A DNA stretch of 64,000 nt from Zestomonas insulae (GTDB lineage Bacteria > Pseudomonadota > Gammaproteobacteria > Pseudomonadales > Pseudomonadaceae), in the NCBI RefSeq assembly GCF_016901015.1, contig NZ_JAFEUP010000002.1:806001-870000 (forward strand). The letters run 5' to 3'. The notes under the pieces are model-generated. The model was not told where the DNA came from. It did not search any database and was given only the letters and a program-made list of their open reading frames with translations. Within the stretch, counting starts at the first letter, position 1; every line of letters begins with the position of its first letter. The translations under genes and the position numbers were made by a program. Positions 24,784 through 33,717 of this stretch are shown piece by piece.

Positions 24784-26241
24784 TCAGCGCTGGGCGGTGG
24801 CGCTGGCCTGCTTGGGCTGGCGATACAGGTCGACCAGCACCTGGTCGAGGATCGACGAGGCGCCCCAGGGCTTCTGATCGTTGAGGATCGCCACCACCGC
24901 CCAGGTGTTGCCGTTGACGTCGCGGCTGAACCCGGCGATGGCGCGCACGGTGTTCAGCGTGCCGGTCTTGATGTGCGCCTCGCCGGCCAGCGGGGTGCGC
25001 TTCAGGCGCTTGCGCATGGTGCCGTCCATCGCCACCAGCGGCAGCGAGCTGATGAACTCCGGCGCGTAGGGGCTCTTCCAGGCGGCTTGCAGGATGGTCG
25101 CCATCTCCCGCGCGCTGACCCGTTCGGCACGCGACAGGCCCGAGCCGTTCTCCATCACCAGGTGCGGCGCGGTGATGCCTTTCTTCGCCAGCCATTGACG
25201 GATCACCCGCTGCGCGGCTTTGGCATCGTCGCCGTCGGCCGAGGTGCGGAACTGTGCGCCAAGGCTGAGGAACAGCTGCCGGGCCATGGTGTTGTTACTG
25301 TACTTGTTGATGTCGCGGATGATCTCGACCAGGTCCGGCGAGTAGGCACGCGCCAGCAGTTTGCCGGTCTTCGGCACTTCGCCGAGACGGTCCTTGCCGG
25401 CGATGCTGCCGCCCAGTTCCTGCCAGATGCCACGCACTGCGCCGGCGGCGTAAGCCGGGTGGTCGAGCAGCGACAGGTAGGTCTGCGCGCTGCAGCCCGC
25501 CGCCAGCTTGCCGGTCACCACCAGGGTGGTGCCGTCGTACTGGGTCACCGGGTTGAAGCGCACGTCCGGCCAGCCTGGGCATTTGGCCGCTGGCAGCGAT
25601 TTGACCTGGTTGTCGATGCGCACGTTGGTCAGCGGCGGGTCCATGGCCACGCTGACCTTGCCGCCGTCGTTGCGGGTGATCATGCGCACGGCCTTGAGGT
25701 TGATCAGCAGTGAGTCGGGGCCGACCAGGAACGGCTTGTTGTCATCGTTGCCGTCATCGTTGAACACCGGCAGTTGCGGCTGGACGAAGCGGCTGCGGTC
25801 GAGCACCAGGTCGCCGGTGATCTTCTGCACACCATTGGCGCGCAAGTCGCGCATCAGCAGCCAGAGCTTCTCCAGATTGAGCTTGGGATCGCCACCGCCC
25901 TTGAGGTAGAGGTTGCCCTGCAGCACGCCGTCCTTCAGCGGACCGTCGGCGTAGAACTCGGTCTTCCACTGGTAGGTCGGACCGAGCATTTCCAGCGCGG
26001 CGTAGGTGGTGATCAGTTTCATGGTCGACGCCGGGTTCACCGAGACGTCGGCATTGAAGATGTTGGTGGTGCCGGGGCCGGTCAGCGGAATGGTCACCAG
26101 CGACAGCGAATCGGTGCCGATCTTGCTCTTCTTCAGCGCTTGCTGAACGGTGGCGGGCAAAGTGGCGGTGGCGGCGAAAGTCGGAAGGGCGATGGGCAGG
26201 AGCAGGCCGGCGAGGGCGAAGTGGCGAAGCGTCTTGATCAT
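24784..26241 (-). CDS. dacB: D-alanyl-D-alanine carboxypeptidase/endopeptidase (PBP4)
   Basis: The 485-residue protein starts at ATG 26241 with a signal peptide (MIKTLRHFALAGLLLPIALP ending TFA). The three penicillin-binding motifs are present: S72-T-M-K75 with the catalytic serine, the Y-S-N-N motif (KYSNNTMARQL) in the middle, and H-I-K-T-G-T near the C-terminus. The large insert between the first and second motifs is characteristic of the PBP4/S13 class. It trims peptide stems and cross-links of peptidoglycan in the periplasm. The longer open frame upstream to 27297 runs antiparallel in frame through the FUSC gene and is not real. It is convergent with rlmL. Confidence 0.95.
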   Translation of the reverse strand: MIKTLRHFALAGLLLPIALPTFAATATLPATVQQALKKSKIGTDSLSLVTIPLTGPGTTNIFNADVSVNPASTMKLITTYAALEMLGPTYQWKTEFYADGPLKDGVLQGNLYLKGGGDPKLNLEKLWLLMRDLRANGVQKITGDLVLDRSRFVQPQLPVFNDDGNDDNKPFLVGPDSLLINLKAVRMITRNDGGKVSVAMDPPLTNVRIDNQVKSLPAAKCPGWPDVRFNPVTQYDGTTLVVTGKLAAGCSAQTYLSLLDHPAYAAGAVRGIWQELGGSIAGKDRLGEVPKTGKLLARAYSPDLVEIIRDINKYSNNTMARQLFLSLGAQFRTSADGDDAKAAQRVIRQWLAKKGITAPHLVMENGSGLSRAERVSAREMATILQAAWKSPYAPEFISSLPLVAMDGTMRKRLKRTPLAGEAHIKTGTLNTVRAIAGFSRDVNGNTWAVVAILNDQKPWGASSILDQVLVDLYRQPKQASATAQR

Positions 26242-26366
26242 TGGCAAAAATCCTTCGGCCGAAGGCAACTGGAAAAGATGACGAGTGAAATAACGCCGCA
26301 CCCGCGGCGTGAACTCGCCGGCATTATGCCCGAAGCGCCGCCGCGATGGCCTCGCTTCGCGTCGAA

Positions 26367-27428
26367 TTATCCGTGTTCGGGCGGGCTTTCCGTCGGCGCC
26401 CGCTTGCTCAGCTGCTGACGCAGTCCGTACATCGCCAAGGCCACCGACATCGCCAGCGCGGCGCCGAGCAGGCTGTTGAACAGGCGCACCTGGGCGAGGT
26501 GCCAGTCGTGCGACAGGCACTCGGATAGCAGCACGAAGCACAGCGTGTTCTGCATGACGAACAGGCCGTAGTTGTTGGCCTGGAACGCGCGGCTGAAGAA
26601 GATCAGCGGCAGCATGGTCGCCACCATCAGCGGCGGACTCTGCAGGCTGTGGCCGAAGGCGATCAGCAGCAATGCCGCACACAGGCTGGCCAGGCCGGAC
26701 TGCAGGGCGCGCACTAGGCTGCCGCGGAACTCGATCTGCATGGTCGCCACCACCGCCAGGCTCAGCCAATAGCCGCGTGGCAACGCCGCCAGCTGAATGA
26801 TCAGGCCGGCCAACGCGAAGGCCAGGCTGCAGCCCAGCGCATGGACCCGCCACTGCTGGCGCGGCAGGCGCCGGGCGTGGCGGCGCAGCACCTTGAACAG
26901 GCCGATCAGGCGCGGCATGCGCGGCCACATGCGCAGGCCGTGCGCGCCGCGCAGACCGAAGGCGAGGAGCATCACCCACAGCCCGCCGAGGATGAACAGC
27001 ATGCCCACCGCGTAGGGGTTGTGCAGGTTGCCGATGCCGAACTGGCCTTGGCCGAGGGCCAGGCACACCGCCAGGCCGACGCCGAGCTTGCCGGCTTCGC
27101 TGCCGAAGCGCTGCAGCCAGGCCAGGTGCAGACCGAACGCAGCGAACAGCGCCAGGCTGAGCAGCGGATGACCGGCAGCCCAGAAGCCCAGGCCGGCGCT
27201 CAGCGCGCCGAGGATGGTGAGCATCAGCATGCGCAGCATGCCGAAACGGTGCAGGGCATTGGCCTGGGCGGCCTGGAAGGCGCCGGTGGCCGCCCACAGG
27301 AAGCCCGAGTGGTCAGTGAACAGGCCGAGCAGCAGGGGCAGGGCGCAACCGAGCAGGGCGACCACCGCAGGGCCCCAGGCGGGCGGCCCGGCGTGCCAAC
27401 TGACAGCTTGCTTCAGGGCGTGGCGCAT
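26367..27428 (-). CDS. FUSC family inner-membrane protein
   Basis: The 353-residue protein is strongly hydrophobic with about ten predicted membrane segments in two blocks (residues about 18-160 and 200-340) and a basic cytoplasmic stretch between them (LRRHARRLPRQQWR). That layout, plus GFLWAATGAFQAAQAN near the start, fits the FUSC/aromatic acid exporter-like group, though it is short compared with 650-700-residue YccS/AaeB proteins because it lacks the long soluble domains. Substrate unknown. It begins 4 bases after the dgt stop, so it is likely co-transcribed with dgt and perhaps dacB downstream. Confidence 0.75.
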   Translation of the reverse strand: MRHALKQAVSWHAGPPAWGPAVVALLGCALPLLLGLFTDHSGFLWAATGAFQAAQANALHRFGMLRMLMLTILGALSAGLGFWAAGHPLLSLALFAAFGLHLAWLQRFGSEAGKLGVGLAVCLALGQGQFGIGNLHNPYAVGMLFILGGLWVMLLAFGLRGAHGLRMWPRMPRLIGLFKVLRRHARRLPRQQWRVHALGCSLAFALAGLIIQLAALPRGYWLSLAVVATMQIEFRGSLVRALQSGLASLCAALLLIAFGHSLQSPPLMVATMLPLIFFSRAFQANNYGLFVMQNTLCFVLLSECLSHDWHLAQVRLFNSLLGAALAMSVALAMYGLRQQLSKRAPTESPPEHG

Positions 27429-27431
27429 GGG

Positions 27432-28763
27432 CTAGGTCGGACTCGAGCGGCCGGTCATTTCCCGGGCCATCTCGGTGGCGTAGCTGTCGGTCATCCCGGC
27501 GATGAAGTCGATCATGCGCAGGAACGACAGGTACAGCGGCCATTCCGGTGCTGGCGCGTAGTGCGCCAGTAGGTCGAGGATGCGCCGGTTCTTGAATGAC
27601 AGACCGCGCCCGGCGTGCTGTTCCAGCGCCGCGCCGCAGAAGGCGTTGAGGAGGATTTCCAAGGTGGTGTAGGCGCCGATCTCGTGCAGCGTCTTGCGCT
27701 TGTCCTGGAAGATTTTTTCGCGGGCCATGGCCTTGGCGCGCAATACGCAGCGCTTGGCCGGTCCGTGCATGTGCTCAACCAGGTCGCCCGCCAGGCTGCC
27801 GGTCAGCAGCGCGGGTTGCTGATCGACGAAGGCGCGCGCGGCGGCATTGGTCAGGTGCTCGATGGCCTTGCCGCGCAGGATCGCCAGTTTGCGCCGCCGC
27901 GAGTCGTTGGGGCCCAGCTGGCGGTAGGTCTCCGGCAGGTCGTCGCCGACCAGGTCGAAGAGCAATGCCTCGACCTCGGCGTAGTCGAGCAGCTCCATTT
28001 CCACGCCGTCTTCGAGGTCGATCAGCGCATAGCAGATGTCATCCGCTGCCTCCATCAGGTAGACCAGCGGATGGCGCGCCCAGCGCTGTTCCTCGAGCTG
28101 CGGCAGGCCGAGCTTGGTGGCGATCTGCTCGAGGCGCGGCAGCTCGTTCTGGTAGCAGCCGAACTTGTGCTTCTTGTAGCCGAGGGCTTCGGCGTGGCGG
28201 GCGGTCCAGGGGTACTTCAGGTAGGTGCCGAGGGTCGCGTAGGTCAGCCGCATGCCGCCGTCGAACTGGTGGTACTCGAGCTGGGTGAGCACGCGAAAGC
28301 CCTGGGCGTTGCCTTCGAAGTTGAGGAAATCGCCGCGCTCGGCATCGCTCATGTCATCCAACCAGCCGCGCCCGGCGGCCTGCTGGAACCAGTGGCGGAT
28401 GGCGTCTTCGCCGGAATGGCCGAACGGCGGATTGCCGATGTCGTGGGCCAGGCAGGCGGACTGCACCACCATGCCCAGGTCGCCGGGCTCGCACCAGTCT
28501 GGCAGCTGCTCGCGGAGCATCTCGCCCACACGCATGCCCAGCGAACGTCCGACGCAGCTGACTTCCAGCGAGTGGGTCAGGCGCGTGTGGATGTGGTCGT
28601 TGCTGCTGACCGGATGCACCTGGGTCTTGCGTCCCAGCCGGCGGAAGGCGCCGGAGAAGATGATGCGGTCGTGGTCCTTGTGGAACGGGCTGCGGCCCAG
28701 TTCGTCGGTGCTGTGCACCGGCTTGCCGAGGCGTTCGCGGGTGAGCAGGGTGTGCCAGTCCAA
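27432..28763 (-). CDS. dgt: Deoxyguanosinetriphosphate triphosphohydrolase-like protein
   Basis: The enzyme hydrolyses dGTP or other dNTPs to the nucleoside and tripolyphosphate. HD-domain residues are present: [11 protein letters not shown], then [18 protein letters not shown] with the HD pair. The early [20 protein letters not shown] is characteristic of the family. I choose a TTG start at 28763 (M-DWHTLL), because GAGGA lies five bases upstream of it. A further TTG at 28778 would add five residues (ARTAL before the DWH) and has no such site. This gives 443 residues, the usual size for Pseudomonas proteins of this type. It is followed by FUSC and dacB on the same strand. Confidence 0.93.
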   Translation of the reverse strand: MDWHTLLTRERLGKPVHSTDELGRSPFHKDHDRIIFSGAFRRLGRKTQVHPVSSNDHIHTRLTHSLEVSCVGRSLGMRVGEMLREQLPDWCEPGDLGMVVQSACLAHDIGNPPFGHSGEDAIRHWFQQAAGRGWLDDMSDAERGDFLNFEGNAQGFRVLTQLEYHQFDGGMRLTYATLGTYLKYPWTARHAEALGYKKHKFGCYQNELPRLEQIATKLGLPQLEEQRWARHPLVYLMEAADDICYALIDLEDGVEMELLDYAEVEALLFDLVGDDLPETYRQLGPNDSRRRKLAILRGKAIEHLTNAAARAFVDQQPALLTGSLAGDLVEHMHGPAKRCVLRAKAMAREKIFQDKRKTLHEIGAYTTLEILLNAFCGAALEQHAGRGLSFKNRRILDLLAHYAPAPEWPLYLSFLRMIDFIAGMTDSYATEMAREMTGRSSPT

Positions 28764-28897
28764 GGCTGTCCTCGCCAATCAGTGGCCGATAGCTACCTAG
28801 CTTGGTGGTTCGGCCGCGCGCCTGCAAGCCTTGGCCGGTGGCCAGCAGACTGCTAGGTTGTCAGGCTATTGGCGGCATTCACGACAAGGACTTCTTC

Positions 28898-29824
<927 letters not shown>

Positions 29825-29836
29825 CCGGCTGATCGT

Positions 29837-29858
29837 CGCCCCGCGGGTTGGCGGGGCG
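29837..29858. repeat. GC-rich intergenic hairpin
   Basis: CGCCCCGC (29837-29844) pairs with GCGGGGCG (29851-29858) around a 6-base loop, just after the DUF808 stop. There is no T-run, so termination is uncertain. Confidence 0.4.
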
Positions 29859-29911
29859 GGCGGGGTCTGGGATGCTATGCGCGCTTTTTTGTGTGTGGCT
29901 ATCCGGTCCCG

Positions 29912-30997
29912 ATGATGTTCAAGCCTGTTCTGTCCTGCCTGTTCGCCGCCGTGCTGTGCACCGGCTGCGCCTCCAACTTCAAGCCGCTGCGCGGTGAGCC
30001 CGCGGTCGTTGCACCGAATCGTCCCGCGCCGCCGGAAGCTCCGGTGTACGGCGTGGCCAGCTATGAGCCGCCGCAAGTGTGGTTGGCGCCGCTGGCCAGC
30101 CCGAGCGAGGTGCAGGGCCAGGCGCGCAACGTGCAACGGCTGCCGAAACCCGGCCAGGACCTGCTGGACAAGGCCCGCGTCGCGGCGGAGGCCGGCGACC
30201 AGGCGGGCATGCTGCGCCTGCTGCAGCAGGCCGCCGAGTCCGGCAACGGTGAGGCGCACTATCAGCTGGCGCGGATCTACCAGGTGGGTGAAGGCGTGCC
30301 GGTCGATCTGGATGCCGCGCTGTCGCACCTCAGCCTCGCCGATGCCATGGGCCACGCCGAAGCGACCCGCGTGCTGGCCTGGAACTACCTGCTGGGCAAG
30401 GGCGTGCAGAGCGATACGGTGTATGGCAACCGGCTGATGGAAAAAGCCGCGCGCAGCAACGACCGTGCATTGCGTGAGCTGAGCCTGCTGTACCTCAACG
30501 TCTACCCACCGGGCCTGGATAACCGCGAGCGCGGCCTCGAGCTGCTCGACGTCGCCAGCCGCGCCGGCGATGTGCAGGCCGAGCGCATCTACCTGCAGGC
30601 GCAGCGCCAGCCACAACCCACGGCCGAGGCGGTGGTGGTCGAGCAGCCGTTCGCCAGCGAGACGGTGCCGGGCCTACCCAGCGTCGCCGACAGCGAGGCG
30701 CAGGCCGAAGCGGTCAAGCGTGCCGCGTTGGCGGGTGACCTGGCGTCGATGAGCGAGTACGCCGACAACCTCCTGCAGGGGCGCTTTCCATCGATCCAGC
30801 CGGAGCTCGAGTCCTACGCCTGGTACGCCGTGGCGGCGCGTCGCGGCAGTGAGGCGGCGGCAGTGAAGCTGGCGACCCTGGACGACGTGCGCCAGGCCGA
30901 TCCGGCGGCGGTCGACGCCATGGTCGCCAATCTGGATAGCGCCATTGCGCCCGCCGCCGACGCAGCGCCTAGCGATGCGGACGGCATCGCACGCTAA
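29912..30997 (+). CDS. Sel1-repeat lipoprotein
   Basis: The 361-residue protein starts at ATG 29912 (MMFKPVLSCLF); ATG 29915 is equally possible. A short signal peptide ends at LCTGC, a slightly unusual lipobox (Cys at -3), so it is probably lipid-anchored. From about residue 90 there are Sel1-type repeats with the pattern A-A-x-x-G-x-x-x-A-x-x-x-L-G, for example QAAESGNGEAHYQLARIYQ, LADAMGHAEATRVLAWNYLLG and a similar one near the C-terminus (YAWYAVAARRGSEAAAVKLA). Sel1 repeats are protein-interaction scaffolds; AlgK-type envelope assembly proteins are relatives. No partner is encoded nearby, so the role is unknown. Confidence 0.82.
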   Translation: MMFKPVLSCLFAAVLCTGCASNFKPLRGEPAVVAPNRPAPPEAPVYGVASYEPPQVWLAPLASPSEVQGQARNVQRLPKPGQDLLDKARVAAEAGDQAGMLRLLQQAAESGNGEAHYQLARIYQVGEGVPVDLDAALSHLSLADAMGHAEATRVLAWNYLLGKGVQSDTVYGNRLMEKAARSNDRALRELSLLYLNVYPPGLDNRERGLELLDVASRAGDVQAERIYLQAQRQPQPTAEAVVVEQPFASETVPGLPSVADSEAQAEAVKRAALAGDLASMSEYADNLLQGRFPSIQPELESYAWYAVAARRGSEAAAVKLATLDDVRQADPAAVDAMVANLDSAIAPAADAAPSDADGIAR

Positions 30998-31006
30998 GCG
31001 AGCGAG

Positions 31007-32170
31007 TTACAGCCCGGCCGCGTCGATGTCCACCAGCAGCAGGCGCTTGCCGTTGTCGATGAACTGTCCGGCGGTCAGGCAGTACTGGTTGCTGGTTGCG
31101 TCGCGGTAGGTACTGGAGAGGATCAAGCGGCGTTCGTCCCAGCCTTCGGCGAGCAACTGGTAGAAGTACGGGCGCCACGACCAGTTGTGGCCCAAATAGC
31201 GGTCGTCCTCCTGCCAGCGGTCGTCGCGCCAGTCGAGGTTGGCACTGATCTGCGTACCGTTGCGGTCGCACTGGTAGATGCGCAGCAGCCACGGGTAACC
31301 CTTCGGCGCGGGCAGCAGCTCACGTACAGCGCCTTGCTCGGCCCAGGGTTTGAGGCTGCCCATCAGTTCGGCGAGCTGCTGGCGTACGCTCATCAGGCGC
31401 GCGCGTTCGGCGAGTTTCTGCTGCACGTAGCGGTCACGCAGCGCGGCGAAGCGCGCCACGAAGGCATCGGCGGCGAAGAACTCCAGTTCGGCCTTGGCGA
31501 ACAGATAGCCCTGCACATAGCGCGCGCCGCACTCCAGGGCGAAATTCAGCTCGGCCTCGGTTTCCACGCCTTCGGCGATGATCCAGCAGCCGGTCTTTTC
31601 CGCCATCTGCGCCAGCGCCTTGACCACTTCGCTGCTTGGCCCACCGCGCGCGGCGGCCTGGAACAGGCGCATGTCCAGCTTGAGGATGTCCGGCTGCAGC
31701 GCCAGAACGCGGTCGAGCTGCGAGTAGCCGGCGCCGAAGTCGTCGATGGCGATCCGCGCGCCGGCCTCACGGTAGCGCGCGACAACGTCAGGCAGGCGCA
31801 AGCTGCCGCCGCCCAGCTCGGTGATCTCGAACACCACGCGCTCGGCAGGCACGCCGCACTGCTGCAATTGCTTGAGGCTCGGCAGCTGCTGATTGGGGCG
31901 CAGGCGGCCGATCCAACGCGGCGAGATGTTCAGGCTGAGAAACCAGTCGGCGGGTGCCTCGTGCAGGCGTCGCAGGGCGTCGTCGCGAATCTGCCGGTCG
32001 AGGCGGCGAAGCGCGGTGCCCGGCACCTTGGGGTCGGCGAACAATGGGCCGACGGAGAGCAGTTGGCCGTCGGCCTGACGCAGGCGGCCGAGCGCCTCGA
32101 CGCCGGCGATCAGGCCGGTGGCGGTATCGATGAAGGGCTGAAAACAGGCAAGAGGTTGCCCATCGATCAC
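31007..32170 (-). CDS. EAL-domain c-di-GMP phosphodiesterase with C-terminal sensor-like domain
   Basis: The start is GTG 32170 with AAGGAG six bases upstream; 387 residues. The EAL domain fills about residues 5-240 and keeps the catalytic set: E25-A26-L27, N in LNIS, E in FEITE, the D-D pair in IDDFGAGYS, K in LKLD, E in AEGVET and Q in VQGYLF. It is therefore predicted to be active. The C-terminal part (about 255-387) is a sensory-like domain with YLGHNWSWRPYFYQLLAEG and LTAGQFIDNGKRLLLVDID, a Cache/PDC-like pattern, but there is no membrane helix, so it would sense something in the cytoplasm. No GGDEF domain is present. Confidence 0.87.
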   Translation of the reverse strand: MIDGQPLACFQPFIDTATGLIAGVEALGRLRQADGQLLSVGPLFADPKVPGTALRRLDRQIRDDALRRLHEAPADWFLSLNISPRWIGRLRPNQQLPSLKQLQQCGVPAERVVFEITELGGGSLRLPDVVARYREAGARIAIDDFGAGYSQLDRVLALQPDILKLDMRLFQAAARGGPSSEVVKALAQMAEKTGCWIIAEGVETEAELNFALECGARYVQGYLFAKAELEFFAADAFVARFAALRDRYVQQKLAERARLMSVRQQLAELMGSLKPWAEQGAVRELLPAPKGYPWLLRIYQCDRNGTQISANLDWRDDRWQEDDRYLGHNWSWRPYFYQLLAEGWDERRLILSSTYRDATSNQYCLTAGQFIDNGKRLLLVDIDAAGL

Positions 32171-32308
32171 GGTGACTCCTTAAGTCGCTGTTCCCAACCG
32201 TGGGAACATGCACTGGCTGACTTGCTTCGGAAGATCGCCGTACGAACGGCTTGAGCGGCGGCGCAAAGGCCGACCGCTCAAGCCGTTAGCAAAAAGGTGG
32301 CCAGTTGC

Positions 32309-32656
32309 TCAGATTTTTGCCGGTGGTTCGTTGCTGGGCGGGCTGCCTGGACGGCGCAACGCCACCATTAGCAGTGGGTAGAGCAGGGTGCCGATGCGCA
32401 CCAGCCGCACCAGGCCGCGACGCTTGCGGGTCAGCAGGCCGAGGGCTGCCAGTGCGCCGATGCCCCAGGCTGGTGCGCTGCCCAGGCCGAGGCTGCGCGG
32501 CAGGCTGCCGGTGAAGCTGCGCGCCTTGTGCAGCGGCTGCAGCAGTTGGCGGGTCTCGTGGCGGATTTCCTGGCGATGCATCTCCAGGCGCAGACGGATC
32601 AGCGCCTTGCGCAGCTCCTGGCGGCTGGCGTGGGCGGGGAGTTCGGGCGGGGTCAT
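32309..32656 (-). CDS. YqjK-like small protein
   Basis: The 115-residue protein begins with a charged helix (ASRQELRKALIRLRLEMHRQ), a Gly/Ala-rich hydrophobic segment near residues 65-77 and a basic membrane-proximal stretch (LTRKRRGLVRLVRIG), then a second hydrophobic piece. It overlaps the holin-like gene by 4 bases (32653-32656). E. coli has the same three-gene order, yqjD-yqjE-yqjK, and this gene is in the yqjK position. The sequence itself is weakly conserved, so the name rests mainly on context. Confidence 0.65.
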   Translation of the reverse strand: MTPPELPAHASRQELRKALIRLRLEMHRQEIRHETRQLLQPLHKARSFTGSLPRSLGLGSAPAWGIGALAALGLLTRKRRGLVRLVRIGTLLYPLLMVALRRPGSPPSNEPPAKI

Positions 32657-33048
32657 GGCTGCAGGCGCTCACGGTCGCGCGCCAGCTCTTGCAGGGTGGC
32701 GCTGAAGGGGGAGGATTCGTCGGTGACCGCGGCGTGCAGGCGCACCGCGCAATAGCCGGTGGCGATCGCGTAGAGCAGGCACAGGCCGATCATCGCCGGC
32801 ATCCGGTACTCGGTGTCCCACAGCGCGACGATCAGCACCGAGGACAGGCCGACGATCAGCAGCAGGCCGAAGATCAGCGAGAAGCCGGCGAACAGCAGGA
32901 GGCGCAGGCTGCGGCCTTTCTGTTCCTGCAACTCGATGCCGAACAGTTCGACGTGATCGTGCAGCAACCCCAGTACGGCCGCGCCCAGGCGGCGCGGCGA
33001 GGCGCCGTGGCGATCGTCGGCAGCTTGGCTTTCCATAGCTTCACTCAT
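32653..33048 (-). CDS. YqjE-like putative membrane protein (Holin-X family)
   Basis: The 131-residue protein has an N-terminal amphipathic helix (GAAVLGLLHDHVELFGIEL) and two membrane helices near residues 50-70 and 80-100, then a C-terminal helix. This fits the family annotated as phage holin-like or Actinobacterial holin-X, which in Proteobacteria is YqjE and is not a phage gene. It sits 2 bases after the DUF883 gene and overlaps the next by 4 bases, so the three are one operon. E. coli YqjD relatives bind stationary-phase ribosomes at the membrane; the job of YqjE is not known. Confidence 0.8.
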   Translation of the reverse strand: MSEAMESQAADDRHGASPRRLGAAVLGLLHDHVELFGIELQEQKGRSLRLLLFAGFSLIFGLLLIVGLSSVLIVALWDTEYRMPAMIGLCLLYAIATGYCAVRLHAAVTDESSPFSATLQELARDRERLQP

Positions 33049-33050
33049 GA

Positions 33051-33362
33051 TCAGCGACGCGAGGCGAGCAGGCCGATGAGCACGCCGATGCCGGCGGCCA
33101 GGCCGAGGGCCTGCCAGGGGTTTTCGGCGACATAGGCTTCGGTCGCGGCGAGCGCGGCCTTGCCGTGGCCGCGCAGCGCCTCTTCGGCGTCCTGCAGGGT
33201 TTCTCGGGCGCGGGTCAGGCTGTCGTTGACCTGCAGACGCAGGGAATCGGCTTCCTCGCCGGCCAGCGCGGCGGAGTCCTGCAGCAATTTTTCGGTCTCA
33301 CTCACCAGCGCCTTGAATTCGGCCAAGAGGGTGTCCTGTTCGTTCGCAGTCTTGCGGGCCAT
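33051..33362 (-). CDS. DUF883 protein (YqjD/ElaB-like, C-tail anchored)
   Basis: The 103-residue protein is mostly one long amphipathic helix (LLAEFKALVSETEKLLQDS and LQVNDSLTRARETLQDAE), ending in a tail anchor NPWQALGLAAGIGVLIGLLASRR with the conserved N-P-W-x-A. That is the DUF883 signature of ElaB/YqjD/YgaM. E. coli YqjD binds ribosomes and anchors them to the inner membrane in stationary phase. It is the first gene of the trio. Confidence 0.88.
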   Translation of the reverse strand: MARKTANEQDTLLAEFKALVSETEKLLQDSAALAGEEADSLRLQVNDSLTRARETLQDAEEALRGHGKAALAATEAYVAENPWQALGLAAGIGVLIGLLASRR

Positions 33363-33448
33363 GCGGTCTCTCCATGCAGTGGGGCATTCAAGGGTATGAG
33401 TCTAGTGGCTTGAGGATGGTTCCTCGCCTGTTGCTGCCGGTTGGCGGC

Positions 33449-33464
33449 TGGTATAGCGCTTGCA
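33449..33464 (+). promoter_or_regulatory. Sigma54-like -24/-12 element upstream of amt
   Basis: TGG at 33449-33451 and TTGCA at 33460-33464 have the exact spacing of the -24/-12 consensus. It lies about 255 bases before the amt ATG, so the leader would be long. Ammonium transporter genes in proteobacteria are usually RpoN/NtrC dependent. Confidence 0.35.
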
Positions 33465-33477
33465 TTGTGCTGGTGCG
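33461..33477 (+). promoter_or_regulatory. NtrC-box-like sequence
   Basis: TGCATTGTGCTGGTGCG resembles the NtrC site TGCACYANNNTGGTGCA with three differences. It overlaps the -12 part of the sigma54-like element, so both may not be real. Confidence 0.3.
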
Positions 33478-33717
33478 TAAAGCGGCTGGTTTGCCCTGAG
33501 GTTGTGCGGTTGTTAGGCGCCGATCAGTTCGCGAAATATAAACAAGTAACTGAAAAATATAAGAAAAGCATAGAGCTTCTTTTCTTCCTGTCTATCTCGG
33601 TGCGCCAATTCGGAACGTTCGCGTGGCTCCTCACGGTGCGCGTGAGCCTTCAAATGGTGCGTCCAGGCCGGGGTGTGATTCTCTTTGGTGCTTTTCCCAA
33701 CGCAGGAGTCCTGTGCG

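Larger units (their letters stand above)
33363..33717. other. Spacer between DUF883 and amt genes with regulatory sequence
   Basis: About 355 bases with an AT-rich stretch near 33530-33590. No convincing gene: open frames crossing it lack ribosome binding sites. It holds promoters for both divergent directions and the sigma54-like and NtrC-like sequences listed separately. Confidence 0.5.

Noticed and set aside
32653..33048. Phage holin as a sign of a prophage
   Set aside because: The gene is YqjE-like in a yqjDEK-type trio. No other phage genes are present.
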